In this document: positions 1 through 15,175 of the stretch, one piece after another
Position numbering within the stretch: the stretch's first letter is position 1
How the letters are laid out: the number at the start of each line of letters is the position of its first letter
Notes under the pieces: generated by a model
Database searches by the model: none
The model's input: only the letters and a program-made list of their open reading frames with translations
What the model was told of the DNA's origin: nothing
Position numbers and translations under genes: made by a program
NCBI GenBank assembly: GCA_019914995.1
Contig: CM034127.1
Location: forward strand, 4,898,001 to 4,962,000
Reading direction: 5' to 3'
DNA length: 64,000 bases
From: Acanthochlamys bracteata
Taxonomy: Eukaryota > Streptophyta > Magnoliopsida > Pandanales > Velloziaceae

Positions 1-540
1 CAACCAAAATTTTCTCTACTTGTTGTTGTTCTCGTTATTGAGCAGCAGGACTGTGATTTGCCTCAAGTGGGAAGGCAGAGGTGAGGAAAGAAAAGGGGAA
101 GAAAAGGTTTGTGCTTTGCAGCAATAAATAAGAAAAATCTTTGTAAGAAGGAAGAGGAGGAGAATTAAAGGGAGTTCTTCTATTGGGTTGAAGGAGATCT
201 CTTTCTCTGGGTGGTGGGTGTGGATCCCAATACCAGCATTCAGATGCCAATTCAATTATTGTTGGATGCTTCTTTTCTGCACTATCACAAACACACACTC
301 CTCCCTCTCTCCCTTCTCTTCTTCTTCCCTTCTTCTCTTCCCACCGCGATCACCACCAATCACCGCTCCATTCTCTTCATTGTTTTTTATTATAATCTGC
401 CAACACTTAATACCAACTTTTTCTCTCTTTCAAATTGTAGCAAATTAGAGAGACAACAAATGAAGCTAGAAATTTTGGCAGTGTGGTCAATAAGGAAAAG
501 AAAAGCTATTGTAAGATCGAAACTCAGCTTTTAGCTTTAT
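1..540 (-). other. Pyrimidine/purine-biased stretch, possibly the 5' end of a leftward gene
   Basis: Read on the minus strand this stretch has GA-rich then TC-rich tracts, as plant 5' leaders often do, and a short open frame runs through 255-16. The frame (histidine-rich start, then a leucine-rich run) resembles no protein I know. If it is a leader, the body of the gene lies beyond the left edge. The alternative is plain intergenic DNA. This is inference from composition only. Confidence 0.2.
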
Positions 541-2745
541 AGCTTACAGCTAACTTGTGGAGAACCTCTCAATTTTAGATTCTTTTTTTTTTCTCTCTAA
601 AAATGGACTGAACATGTTTTTACGTCTTCTCCAATAACCACTTCCAACTCAGCTCATCACTAGAGAACAATTAAATTATTTTAAAAAGACAGTTCACAAT
701 TTCAACAAATTCATTTTCTTTCTTTTCTAAAATTGTGTCTTTTTTAAAAAAGTATTTAGCATTCTTGTTATTTAAATGAAATACCATTCAGATTTCGCTT
801 TCCACAGTCTTCTTTTGTTTTTTTTTTTGATGTTTCTTTGTGTTACAAAGTTAATAACACAAAATTAATCTATTAACTATATAAAATTATTATCTAACAT
901 TTTGTTTTTTGTTTTAATTTTTGTAAAGTTAAGCAACAAGGTGGCATCTCATTTGTTTATTTTGTGCCAATTTATTTTACCAAATGCCAATTCTGTTTCT
1001 TTGAATAATAGAAATAATAAAAGAATCTAATAATAATACTATTTTTTTTAAGTAAGACTATTGTCGTTCTTTGTGATTTTTCTTCAAAAGGTATCTACTT
1101 TCTGTTGTGTAGTTGCATGATGCTCCTTCCAAGATGGCACTTGCTTTCAAGAATTAAAATATTTGTTAATTTATTGAATAAAATAAAATTTTCTTTGAAT
1201 TTTCTTATATCTATGCTAATTGCATTTATACCGAGTGATAATTGGTTCAATATGATAAGTTTTTAAAGAAAAACAGTAACAAATTTTTTTGAGTCACTAG
1301 ACTCCCGGAGTTAGGAATTATTCTATAAGTTAAAAAGTGATTTTCGAAATAATTTTTTGTAAAATCTTAAATTTTATTTCAAAAATATTATTTTGGTTTA
1401 TTTAATATGAAGTGAAAATTAATATTAAAATTTGAGTGATTAAGGGTATGTCTGATTAATATAAAATTATACTTTTTAGATTTTAAGTTAAGCATTTTTT
1501 AACTTTTATATCAAATTTTATTTTTAGATATTGTTAGTAAAATTATATTTATTTTCGTAAAATTTAATTTCATGTGGTTTAAACTCAAATGAAGCACGAT
1601 TTTATAGTCCGTTTAAATAATTTTTATTATATATTCAACAAATTTTTATAATATATATAAATTTTTAAAATTTAAGAATATAAAAGAATTTTGTATATCA
1701 CATAATTTTATTATTATTTATTTTAATTATATAAAAAATTAGACTTATTTTTTTAAACTTTTAAAAAAAGATTTAGTTTAAATTTTTTATATCATAAACG
1801 CTGCCGAAATTCCCTCGAATGTAATGAAGTGACATGTTCTCCTTTTATGGGACTTGCATGGAACTGCCTTGTGTACTTGCAATGAAGTGATAGTAGGTTA
1901 AGTATTATAATAAACACCTATAATGAACTATTATATTAAGAATTTGTTTACTGACCCACTAAATTTAAATTTTAAAATAATATGCCTATTTCAAAATAAA
2001 AGCGTAATAACTTTTTTAATTTAAAATTCTTCTAAAAAATTATTAAAAAGAATGGATTATTATTATGTTTGGATAGTGGTTGTTAACTAATTTTGGTGAA
2101 TTTTTTTTTTATTTGAAACATAAATTGTTATTGTAACTATTATAACGATCATGAACAAAAATATAACTAAAATATCTGAAGTTGGACAGTGACTTTGGTT
2201 AGATTATTAATTTCATTAGTAACCTATTGTGGAATGACTAATGGGTAATTACCATAAGACGAACGCTCATTAGCCAATGTTTACTAGACAAGTGAGATTA
2301 TTTTTTTTATCAAAAATCTCTTGAGAAATATTAAGACAGATCATTAACTTTTAATAATTCTTTTAGTAAATTAGGTAGAAGTTTTTTTTTTTTTTTTTGC
2401 AACAAATGATTCATGTTGGAGTAGTGGGGGACTTAATTGGCTAGTTTTTCTTATGCACCAAATTTTACTATTACAACTTTATTACATACAAACAATTACA
2501 ATTAGTATTACAATTTTTTTTTCAAACTCACTTTAAATAAAATTAAATATATAAATTTACTTTAAGCTTATTTTTAACTATAATCATTACAACAATCTTA
2601 CTAGTATTTCGAATTTTTTTTTAACTTTATTGTTAGAGAACTCACTTCGCTGCAACTAATACACATCATCAAAAACAATTTTTTTTAAGATGTGTTTTTA
2701 AAAAATATAAATTAGCAAAAATAAATTGTTTAAAAAATAAAAATT
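541..2745. other. AT-rich intergenic DNA, no gene seen
   Basis: Long A and T tracts, no open frame of note on either strand, and no RNA gene that I can recognise. It ends at the target duplication of the Copia element. Confidence 0.6.
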
Positions 2746-2750
2746 CATAT

Positions 2751-2875
2751 TATTGGACTGTATTGCTGAGCTATATATTAGACAAGCCCATTATCTATAG
2801 CATATATATATGTACGTGTAAACTCTAAAATCTAAATATTTTCATCATATTCAATTCTATCAATTGTTTAATTCA
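2751..2875 (+). repeat. 5' LTR of the Copia element
   Basis: It starts TATTGGACTG, where TA probably replaces the usual TG, and ends ATTCA just before the TGGTATC primer site. It aligns along its full length with 7528-7648 apart from scattered substitutions, a 1-base gap and a 4-base gap near the end. Confidence 0.85.
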
Positions 2876-2887
2876 TGGTATCGACCC
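2876..2887 (+). other. Probable primer-binding site of the Copia element
   Basis: TGGTATC directly abuts the LTR and matches the start of the initiator-Met primer site used by plant Copia elements. The bases after it depart from the usual form, consistent with decay. Confidence 0.6.
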
Positions 2888-3328
2888 AAGTTGTTTTTCA
2901 AAAAAAAAAATTTCTTCAGTTGACTCCTTTTCAATTTATCAACTTCGTCAAATTTTTCTTTTTTTATAAAAATTTTGGTCTAATTTAAATAAATAAAAAA
3001 ATAGCATTCGCTGCCGTCTTCCTGCGCCGCCGCTGCACCTTCAATTTTCTATCGCCGATGCATCTTTAATTTTCCGCCGCTATCGTCTTATGTACTGCCT
3101 GCTCACAGTGCCGCCGTCTTCATCGCCTCCTTGCTGCCCGCCGTCGATCCGTCGTCGATCTTCATCGCCGCCACCGTCTCCATCTGCTTCACTATCGCCA
3201 CTGCAGTCGCTGGCAGTCGTCGCCGCCGCGGCTCCTCTGTCGATACCCTAATCGGTTCGGCAGAGGAGAATGCAACCCAGCCCGAACCGCTGACTCGGCC
3301 CAGTCCGGATTAGGTAAAAAAAAAACCC

Positions 3329-4442
3329 ATGAACAGATCTGAGACATTTCGTGATTTTTTACCGACATCTACTGATATTTCTTTGACTTCTGCTAATGAC
3401 TGGGCTGCTTCAGTTAGAACTGTCCTTCGTAGACGTCGCCTCCTTAGTTATCTCGATGGCTCTATTCAGCGTCCTCCCTCACCATCAGATGATGTAACTA
3501 TTGAGGTTAAGAATAATATTCATATTGCGTAGGATGTTTAGGACGATCATGATAAGCAGATTCTTGCATTTATCATTGCATCTGTTGATCGATCACTTCG
3601 ACCGCATCTCGAAGACATCTCCACTGCTGCGCTATTATGGGAGCATTTGACTACTCAGTTTGTTCAGTCAAGTGGTGCTAGAGTATCAAATTCTCACAGA
3701 GGCTTAGGCCGCCAAACAGGATGATCGCACTATTCAAGAGTTCGCTACACTGCTGCGAGGTTATTGGCGCGAGCTCTTAAAGTTTGAAAGTCATGACTGT
3801 GCCTATCATGAACGTCGTATTTGTCGTGAACGATGTCAACTTTATCAGTTTTTTATGGCTCTGCATCTAGAGTTTTAGGCAGTGAGTGGTCGTATCATAC
3901 AAAATAACACAAGTCTAGATGATGCCATTTCTAAGCTCATTGCCGAGGAGACTCGTTGGCGGTCTCTTTCGATGATGGTACCTACCTTAACTCCTGGTTC
4001 AGCTACAAGTTTTGCTGCCTCTTCACGCACTTCATCTTACACTTCGCGAGTCACTAGTGCTCATATTCGTAGAAATTTTTTTCATTCTCGTCAGCAATCT
4101 TCTTATACTCATTGCAAGAAATCGGATCATACTGTGGATGGTTGTTTACAGCTTCACCCACATTTGCTTACTCAGTATCAAGAGCGAAAGAAGGCGAAAG
4201 ATTCCTCTACTACTCGCTCTCTAATTACAAATACGAATATTGTTGATGCCGTTCCTATCTCTGATTTTATCACCAATAATTCAGCTGATATTCACCATTG
4301 TCTTGCTCAGATAGAACTTCAACTTCAGCGACAATCCATTTTTGCTGGCTCATCTGTCTCTGCTTCTTCAGCTGCTCCTATTATGTCTTCCTCTTGGATT
4401 TTAGATTCTGATGCATCTCATCATATGACTTCTAATCTATAA
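3329..4442 (+). pseudogene. Copia gag and protease remains
   Basis: The N-terminal part (3329-3532) has the gag pattern NDWAASVRTVLRRRRLLSYL followed by DGSI, then meets a stop. The frame changes before the next open stretch at 3882-4442. That stretch holds a damaged zinc knuckle (THCKKSDHTVDGC, with a Tyr where the first Cys is expected) and ends at the protease site, read as DSDASHHMT where Copia proteases have DSGA. Both active motifs are therefore altered. A GC-rich leader (about 3000-3310) lies between the primer site and gag. Confidence 0.85.
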
Positions 4443-7400
4443 TTGTTATCTGACACAATATCTTTACCACCAAACTTTTCATCTTTACATATTGCTGATG
4501 GCTCTCAATTGATCATCACTCAGTCTGACTTCGTTATTTCTGACTCTCTCAGTTTACCTTTTATTTTACTTGTTCCTCATCTCACCTTACATCTAATCTC
4601 AGTCAGTTCTGTTTGTGAAAGCGGGCTTATTATTGTTTTTAATTCCCTTACCTGTTCTGTGCAGGATCCTCGTACCGGCCAGACGATTAGTCGTGCTCAT
4701 AAAAAGGGGCAACTGTATCACTTAGAGTATCTCCATCTTTCTTTGTCTACTACTTCAAATCTTAGCTGTGTTGCTGTTGTTTCGTCTGCTGTTGATTTGT
4801 GGCATAGACGTTTAGATCATATCTCATCGATAGTGGAGCTCTTGGGCGAGTTTCTTTTTCTCCTTTATCTTCATGTACTAGTTGTAAGTTAGCAAAACAT
4901 TCAGCTTTACCTTTTCACCAAAGTTTATCTAAAACTTTTCGTACTTTTGATCTAGTTTATTCTAATATTTGGGGACCAGCTCCAATTCCATCTATGACTG
5001 GTTTTGTTTACTATATGAGTTTCATTGATGACTATGCTCGTTAAAGTGTTTATCTTATCCGTCATCGTTCTGAAGTTTCTACTATATATAACATATTCAA
5101 CACTATGATTCATACTCACTATAATACTCAAATTAAAATTTTTCGTTCTGACGGTGCTCGTGAATATACATCTTCTACTATGAGATCCATCTTACAGTCT
5201 CGTGGCACCCTTTTTCAACAAACTTGTTCTTATACACCTGAACAGAATGGAGTAGCGGAACGTAAGCATCGTCATATTCTTGAAACTACTCACTCTCTCT
5301 TGCTCTCCTCTACAGTTTCTCAAATCTTTTGGGCAGAAGCTATTCTTACCTCTGTTAATCTTATCAATATTACCCCATCGTCTACTTTCTCTGACAAGAC
5401 ATCTTATGAGAGTTTATTTTTATTTCCTCCAGAATATAATATGCTCCGTACTTTTGGGTGCACTTACTTTGTTCTACTTTCTCCGACTGAGCGAACAAAA
5501 ATAACTGCTCGATCAGTCAAATTTGTCTTGCTTAGCATTAGTTCTGAACATAAAGGGTATCAATATTATGATCCTATAGCACGCCGACTTCGCATTTCTA
5601 GTCACGTCACTTTACTTGATGACTCTCCTTATTTTTTCACTTCACTTCCTGATGTTCAACTTCTAACACTATCACATTCTCTTTCATCCAGCTCATCTGG
5701 CTTGTCTTCTCACATGTCTATAGATCCTACTCTATTACTTTCATTTATTGGTACCGCCTCTTCTTCGACGACACAAACACTGGTAACGAGGATTCTCCCC
5801 ATTCTTTTCTAATTTCACCAGTTTTCAGATTATCTACATCTCAACCACCACTTGTTCGTTAGTCATAATGTCATCACCGTCCTCCTACTCGTTTTACACC
5901 AGATTGTTTAGACCCGCTTGATAGGTTTGGTTTTGCCACTCTCACCTCTTACTCTCCACAATTTCATTCATTTCTTACTGCTATTCATACTACTCGTGAA
6001 CCTAAATCTTATCAAGAGGTAATTCAGTATCATGAGTGGCGAGAAGCAATGGCAGAAGAGTTTCGTGCATTTCAGCAGACATGTACTGGGATATCGTTCC
6101 ATTACCGGAGAGAGTACAGCTTATCAGTTGCAAATGAGTTTTTAAGATTAAATATCGACCTGATGGTTCCATTGAGAGGCACAAGGCTCGTCTTGTTGCT
6201 AGAGATTTTACTCAGGAGTATAGGATTGATTATGATGAAATATTCGCTTCTGTTGCCCAGATAACTACTGTTCGAACTATATTAGCAGTCGCAGTTGTAC
6301 GTCAGTGGCCTCTTTATCAGATGGATGTGAAGAAAGCTTTTCTTCATGGTATATTATCTGAGGTTGTTTATATGCAACCACCTACAGGTCTTTCTATTCA
6401 TCCGGGTCATGTATGTCGTTTTCGTCGTGCTACTTATGGATTCAAATAGGCTCCTAGAGCTTAATTTGAGTGCTTTCGACGAGCTATTACAGAGATGATT
6501 TTCAGCAGAGTTTTCAAGATCACTCTTTATTTGTGCGGTCCTCACCGTAAGGGCGGGTACTCCTATTATTGTATGTATGTGATATGATTTTAATAGGGAA
6601 TGATATTGCAGAAATTGCAGCCACGAAAAAGCACATTCATCAACAGTTTCAGATGAAAGGTCTTGGATATTTACACTATTTTCTTGGATTGGAAATTGCG
6701 CAAAATATTAGGAAAATTCTTATTTCTCAACAAAAATATACTTCTGACATTATTAAATCTGCAGCTTATCTGATAGTCGGACCATTGATACTCCTTAAAG
6801 CTTCATGTAAAACTTCGTCCTATAGATGGTGAACGTCTCACAGATCCTACTCGGTATAGACAGCTTGTCGGTCAGCTTGTCTATTTTTGTATGACTAGGA
6901 CAGACATTTCTCATGCCGTAAGTATCGTCAGTCAATTTGTTTCTACACCGCGATCAGCACACTATAGTGCTTTATTCAGGATTCTCAGATATCTTCAAGG
7001 CACTATTACTCGCTCTATATTTATATCTTCTACATCCACTTTGGAGCTTCGAGCTTTTACTAATGCAGATTGTGCTGGTGATCCACTCACTAGACGATCT
7101 ACCACAGATTTTTGCTTATTTTTTGGTGATTCGCTGATTTTGTGGCAATAAGAAATAGGATGTCATTGCTTGTTCTTCAACAAAAGTTGAAATCGAACTA
7201 TGGCTGCTACCACAAGAAAGATTGTTCATGTGCGTAGACTACTTACTGATATAGAGGTTTCATTTATAGAAACTACTTTTCTTTACTGTGACAATCGGAG
7301 TGCTATTCAAATTGTAAGTAATTCAGTTTTTCATGAATGAACGAAGCACATTAAAATTGACTCTCACTTCGTTCGTGAGCATTTTCTATCAGGTACTATT

Positions 7401-7515
7401 TCTTTACAGCATGTGGCATTTACTGATCAACTAGCAGATTGTTTTACAAAATCGTATCTAACACCGAGATTTCAAATATTATTGAACAAACTCATGTTGT
7501 TTGACCCATCATAAA
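4443..7515 (+). pseudogene. Copia pol remains (integrase, reverse transcriptase, RNase H)
   Basis: A pre-integrase segment (LWHRRLDHISS, about 4795-4830) leads into the integrase core. FRSDGAREY (about 5141) and TPEQNGVAERKH (about 5237) carry the second Asp and the Glu of the DDE triad. Reverse transcriptase follows in pieces: ERHKARLVARDF (about 6175), YQMDVKKAFLHG (about 6317) and the catalytic box at about 6569, which reads YVCDM instead of YVDDM. RNase H (NADCAGDP, about 7063; YCDNRSAI, about 7290; KHIKIDSHFVREH, about 7349) is interrupted by several stops. Catalytic loss plus frameshifts make this a relic. Confidence 0.88.
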
Positions 7516-7527
7516 TTTGAGGAAAAA

Positions 7528-7648
7528 TATTAGACTGTATTGCTGGACTATATATTAGACAAGCTCATTATTTATAGTATACATATATGTACTGTAAATT
7601 CTAAAATCTGAGGATTTTCTATCATATTCAATTCTATCAATTGTTTCA
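7528..7648 (+). repeat. 3' LTR of the Copia element
   Basis: Counterpart of 2751-2875. It begins TATTAGACTG after the tract TTTGAGGAAAAA and ends TTGTTTCA, next to the CGTAT target copy. Confidence 0.85.
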
Positions 7649-7653
7649 CGTAT

Positions 7654-8095
7654 GAAAGTGATGTCAATGCGAAAAAGTTATTTCTGATGCGGGAAAAAAA
7701 AAACACACCCGTTACTTATAAGTAGGGACTATTTCAGAGTGCCTTTAGCTTCTTAGTTTATTTTCCTTATAGCTTTTTATTTTCTATGAAATTATTTACA
7801 GTAGTTTAGAATTTTTTCAAAAAAAAATCATAAGTAATTCCAAACTATTCATGGATCTTATTTAACCTTAACAAAAGTTTGCCAAAACATGTTTTTGATA
7901 ATTTCTCTTAATATCTTGAACTCTTTTCAAAAAGCAAGCTATCATATAATCAAAAGAAGAAACAAAATGAAATCCCTTATTAAATATTAACGGGTCTTTT
8001 GAAATTACTTAGAAAATATGTTTTTTCTGAGGATTGACAAAATTTAAATAAAAACAAACTTTCTTTTCTTAGCTTAAAAAAATAAAACATATATA

Positions 8096-8134
<39 letters not shown>

Positions 8135-10930
8135 TCTATAACGTCAGGTTTAAAATTAAAACAACCGTATCTAAGCAAGCATCCAGCTTGTCTTACTGAG
8201 TGAAGGCAAATTTCATTTATGCCACGTGTCATTAAGCTATTGGTCAAATCTGGCGGCGGAAGCCACTGACGCGTTGTGTTCAGCACAAGTTACGAGCATT
8301 TGATGGGTGCCACTTTTTTCAAATAATGAACAGCACAACAATTAAAAAAATCAATTTTTAGGGACTTGATAATTACTTAACGGTTTATAGATTCAACACC
8401 CAAAAATTATCATATTAATTATTAGTAGATTATTGTTTCTTAGAAAAAAGAAAAAAGAACTCATTCATTTGACGTTGATTTAAAGCAAGCTCTGCGTAGA
8501 TAATATGTATGATTCGTTTTGGATTTATTATGAAAAAAATTTTATTAAATAAATTTTTAATCAGATATAAGTTTAGTTTTTTATTAAAACTTTGTAATAT
8601 ATAATTTCATATGCTTTGTAATTTTTTTAAAAGGTTTTCTAAGAAATAGTAAAAATCTTTTAAGAAAAAGAATATAAGCAATGCCAAATAGTTCAGTGAT
8701 GGTCCTAATGGGTAAACAGAATTTTATCTTGGATCCTTGTTTTGAAAGATGAGGAGTTGACTTAGCTGATGTTTAACAGAGCTTAAAAATTTCTTCTCAT
8801 TTCAAATGTTTACATACGTTTTCAATAAAATTTTAAACTATTTTATAAAGTTTTTATAAAATTTTAGAAAATATATAAAAAATTTAAGGTGAATTTTTTA
8901 TTAATTTTTTTATTATCTAAAGTCAAATATAGAATTTATTTTTTAAAAAAATTTAAACAAAATTCTTTTTTAGAAAATTTTTTTACTAAATACTTTCAAC
9001 ATCAATCTGAACTAACCAAAAATTTTACTTCAAATAATAATCTTACTTTTTTTTTCATATAAAACAAGCAAGCAGTGAACATCAACCACTATAAGGCATT
9101 TTTGGCTATATTTATATAACTTTTTTATACGACTTTTTCAATTTATTTAAATCCAAAAAAGTTGTGCACAATTTCGTAAAGAGATTTTGTCAAAAATACA
9201 GAAATTATAAAGAAATTATACATTATAAAATAAATTTACCTACAAAAGCTTTTTTTTTTTTAAAAGTTATAAAAAATTCTGAAAATTTTATTTTTTTTAA
9301 GAAGCTCTGTTTTTTCAACTATCATAAATATGGCCTTAGTTAAAAGTGTTGTGTGTTGGATCTCACTAACAACTAACATAAACCTAGTTTCTCACATGCA
9401 AGCTTGTGCTCTTGCCCCCTGCTTAGGAAGGCATCAGCCAGCCAGCCTACACCTTTTTTCTCATGTTGCACCGCATTGGCTTTAATATTATGATTTAAGA
9501 AAAATAAATATAAATAATAAAAAAAATTTACTACGTAAATTTTTTAAGTAAAATTTATAAACTATTATAAAAATTTTATTTAAAAATATAAAATTGATAA
9601 AAAATTAAAAAAATGGAAGTCAAACAACTCATAAGTCCTAATATTTAAATTGAATTTCGAACCTGCCCAATTCAAGAGACTGTTTTAATTACATGAAAAT
9701 AAGTAAATATGTTTTGCAAAGGTAAATTTCAATAAAAAGTAAAATTTAGTTCATTTAAAATTATGAATAATGATTAAAATATATAAAATAAAATTTGAAA
9801 CTAAATTTTGATAAAAATTAAATTTGGTGTGAAAAAAATAAAATTGAAGTGATAACCGAAAAACATAACTCAAAATTTGAAGAGAGAGTAAACTTTCTTT
9901 CAATTGAAACATACTCCAGATAGAACAAATTCTAGGCAATTAATCAAAATAGTTATGTTCAAAAATGGTAGATATCAGAATAATATTTAAACATAGCAAC
10001 ATCAAAAAAATCTAATGCCAATGCGAAAATTGTAAACTTGGACTCAAAAATAGGGAACGCATTCGGCATGCATCACCGAAGTCGTTAAGATCACGCCCAA
10101 CTCTTGACATGCGTCAGGTTCAAGCTAGAAAATACTAAAATCAAGAAACAAATGGAAATCAGCAAATAAAAGATACGATCGTACCTCCACACAGCACCAA
10201 AAATTCGGTGAAATTTCTGCAATTGGCCAGACACTCTACAGCAGCATTACCAGTTCTTTGCTAGCAAATCAGTTCATTAAAAACAGTGAACCCACATTAT
10301 AAAAGAACCACTTAAGCAGTAGTGGACATTAGGATAGATGGCTTACACAGTTACACCATCTACCTGGGGACCATACAGATTGATGATTGTTCTTAATACC
10401 TAAAACCACAGTGAACAATCACAGAACAAAAAGCACAGGAATCTGACACCCAAGATCTACTCCAGATTTCAGTCACCAAAGGAACCAATCATCAACCAAG
10501 ATGGAATTCTGGCATCCTCCTCCTTGGACTCAGAAGAAAAAGGCAACTAATTCCAAGAAAGGGAAGGGAGGAAAACAGAGAAGTTGAAAGATGTTTCTAG
10601 GTTCTCACCATGAGCAAAGGTTAAGCAGTACAAAGCATAGAAGAAAATTTTTAATATAGCTGATCCACAATCAAACAGCCAATTCAATGCCCACAACTTT
10701 CACTTAAAACAAAACATAACCCCTATTCTTTCCTCCTCCATTGTTAATGAAATTACAGCAAACTTACCATCTGAAGCTACCTGGCACACATCTAAGGACT
10801 ATCATAATAAGCAGTAAAAGAGAACGCACCTACATATCAATTAATTAATGCAAACGACAAAACAAGAGCACAAGTGATATCTTTAAAGGTGACTAACAAC
10901 ATTAAACATCCCTAGCAATAAGTCCACAGG
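7654..10930. other. Intergenic DNA, no recognisable gene
   Basis: AT-rich with long A/T tracts to about 9950, then less skewed sequence (9950-10930) that runs into the 3' flank of RPL23A. A CACGTG box occurs near 8223. I found no coding match in the less skewed part on either strand. It may hold untranslated or noncoding transcript, but nothing in the sequence proves this. Confidence 0.5.
8086..8131. repeat. (AT)n microsatellite
   Basis: An almost pure AT dinucleotide run, with one short interruption near 8095-8100. Confidence 0.95.
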
Positions 10931-11012
10931 AAATACAAATGCCAAGAGTTAGGATTGAAAGTTTAAGTCAGTAATGCATCCTGGAGACACAAAATCTGAT
11001 GACAGCTTTAAT

Positions 11013-12482
<1,470 letters not shown>

Positions 12483-13341
12483 CAAAACCTCTAAATCCAA
12501 ACCTGTCAAAAAATATTAGTCAGCTGCATGAATAATTCATTATAAGTTTTTTCCTTTATATTGACAAACAAAAAATTTGCAGATTCAAACCTTTTTAAAA
12601 TAGTGCACAATAATCTTTAAAAAATATTAGGACAATGCATATTACTAAATTACAAAGAGTATGTATTGGAAAGTGCGCAATTCTACTTTTCATGTTGTGA
12701 AGCTTGTGCTACTACTCACAATATTTCAGTAATAACTTGATACTAACAAAACAAAAACACATTACCTGATCCTCTTAGCATCAGTTAGCGATTTTGATAC
12801 ACAGCACAAGAACAGTTATCTCATAATTAAATATCTCATCCAAGTAATAATCAGTTTTCAATTCCCTCCTAGCTAAGAATTCACAGCAGGAATGAAGGTA
12901 TGTCTCACATAAAAGGAACCATTGTGTTTCACCTATCTATACAACGTTAATAACCAGCACTTCAAGCAGATTACATAAAAAATTTTCAATTTCCAAAATT
13001 TTCAACAAATTTAAATGGCACAAAAGCTTGACTACAGAAGCAAAACGTTCTTCAAGACGACCAAAATCAACTCAAAGAAAATGAACATCGCACTCAAATC
13101 TTAGAAAGCACACATTTTGCTTACATTAACTCAGAGAAAGTGATTACTCAAACAAAAAAATCAGATAACAAAGCACGGGAAAGAAAAAAACAACAAAGAT
13201 CTAAACCATCTCACAGAATTCGCAGAAGTGAAACTCTAAAAAATCAAACACAGTAAGGAAACATCTGAATTTCGACATCGAAGAACATTTACAATCTGAA
13301 ACAGAAAGAAACAAAGAGAGAAATCGAGATCGAAGAATTAC

Positions 13342-13440
13342 CAAGCAGTAGGAGCGAAGCAGAAACTCCAACAGATGAGGCGGCTGCAAGGAGATCACTT
13401 GTATGGAGCGAACTGAAAATGAGCGAGTACCCTAACGGAC
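13342..13440 (-). promoter_or_regulatory. RPL23A 5' untranslated exon and proximal promoter
   Basis: Read on the minus strand, the exon ends CTACTGCTTG before a GTAATT donor at 13341; the matching acceptor is at 12503. Just upstream (about 13430) is an ACCCTAAC motif similar to the telo-box seen in many plant ribosomal protein promoters. The transcription start is not fixed by sequence alone. Confidence 0.5.
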
Positions 13441-15170
13441 ACGGTTTTTATTCCAAACCCGACCCAAATAAAAAGATTAAAGGATTCGGGTATCGACTTG
13501 AGGTGGATAAATGGATTCGATTTAAGTGAGAAATGTTACTCCAACCCGTGACGGCGGCGTGTTTACCTGCCATTTAAACTCACAATCTTTTAATAAATAT
13601 TTTATTTTCAACTTTCAAAACAAAATAAATATAAAAATTAAACTCAATTTTTACGTTAAAAATTTCACTTCTAAAATTTAAACTTTAACAGTTAAAAGTT
13701 TTATTTATAAATTCATTTTCAAAGAACAAATAAGTATAAAAATTAAGCTTACCTTTAACTTTATTTTTAAATAACTTGTTTTTCGAAACTTACCTTCGAA
13801 AAATTCAAATAAATGTGGTTACTCGAAATCGTCACATTACTTTGAATTAAATTTTTGAAAAATCCTATCAAAATAATTCAATTTAAAATACTCCCCTACA
13901 TCTGTCTGAAGAAGTTGTAGATAAACTTTTTAACTGAACTTAAGTTATTAAAAGATAATTTATTTAAAATAAATTACTATAAATAGTATTATTAGAATAT
14001 ATATTATGTGTTTATTTGCAAAAATAAAGTAAATAGAAAACGATTTATCATATTTTTTATATAGTTAAAAATAAACTAAAAATAATTTTTAATAAAAAAG
14101 TAAGTTTTGAAGTGTGAAAACAACACACTCTGATAACAAAGGAAACAAATACAAACTAGTCTCGGTTTGGTTGGCTTTGCTACAAGTGAGGAATGAATTT
14201 TGTATCTTTTTGTCACATTTATCAGATATTTGATTCCAACGCTAAACTTAAATTTACAATAATAAAATAATAATATTATTAAAGCATTATATTTATTATA
14301 TAATAAGTTTATTATATAATATATAAATATTTACTAATTAGGCATGTCAAAATATTATTAAATTATATATAAAACGTATACTTAAATCATAATAAATAGT
14401 TAATAAAATTTATTATTTTCATTCTTTATATTTATAACTATTAAATATAAAAAATTTACTTCTAATTAATTTAATTCTAACTTTTAAATACAATTTAAAT
14501 ATAAAAACTAAATTCTACTTCTAATCCACTTCTATAAATAATTAAAACACAAATTTTAAACTTTACTTTTCAATCCACTTAAGAAATTTATTGAAATATA
14601 AAAATTAAACTTTAATTTCATTTATTTTGTGTACATTTAAAACACGTCATAATAAAATGAATCACTTGATCACACTACACCATATCACTACTAAGTTCAC
14701 ACTTAGTTAGTGCTCGCTGACCACATAAAAAATACCAAGTAATGAAAATAACAGAAAATACCACATTAGATTAGTAATACTCTTTCTATGAATAAATCGT
14801 CTCATAATCTCTGCTCAGGGGCATAACACGAGACGCTTGTATGCACTTTCTAAAACTCCAAACTCATACTTGGCCTCGAAAAGTTATGTACCACTAATTT
14901 GCACGTGCTCTTAACTCACTTAAATGGATCTTTAGCATATGAATCCAAAGGATCAATCAAAATGGAATGGAACTCTGGCCAAATCCTTCGATTACACAGA
15001 GAAGATCCAACTCATGGCGCACATTAATGAGGCCATTGGTTATGATGGGTGCTTAATTGTTCTCTCGCTTGAACCCATCCTTGCTCGATTGGTTGCTCTC
15101 TTCAAACTGTACCTCAAACACAGCATTTGAGCTTGCGGCAATATCAAACAAAAGCAGCTTTGCTGGTTAA
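13441..15170. other. AT-rich intergenic DNA, no gene seen
   Basis: Dominated by A/T-rich stretches to about 14640. The short open frame at 14939-15130 (+) has no recognised motif and lies just beyond the 3' end of the leftward LUNAPARK relic, so I do not call it a gene. Confidence 0.5.
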
Positions 15171-15175
15171 CATCA

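Larger units (their letters stand above)
2751..7648 (+). mobile_element. Degenerate Ty1/Copia LTR retrotransposon (about 4.9 kb)
   Basis: The element is bounded by two short LTRs (2751-2875 and 7528-7648) and flanked by CATAT (2746-2750) and CGTAT (7649-7653), a 5-bp target duplication with one CG-to-CA change. A primer-binding site resembling the initiator-Met tRNA type (TGGTATC) follows the 5' LTR, and a purine-rich tract (about 7517-7527) precedes the 3' LTR. Gag, protease, integrase, reverse transcriptase and RNase H remains follow in Copia order on the plus strand. All are broken by stops and frameshifts, so the element cannot move on its own. The LTRs differ at roughly one site in ten by eye, indicating an old insertion. 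Overall size and very short LTRs resemble the Ale/Retrofit lineage, but this is only a suggestion. Confidence 0.93.

Noticed and set aside
3131..3313. ORF of 60 codons in the Copia leader
   Set aside because: It lies between the primer site and gag, is Ala/Arg-rich from GC-rich repeats, and matches no Copia product.
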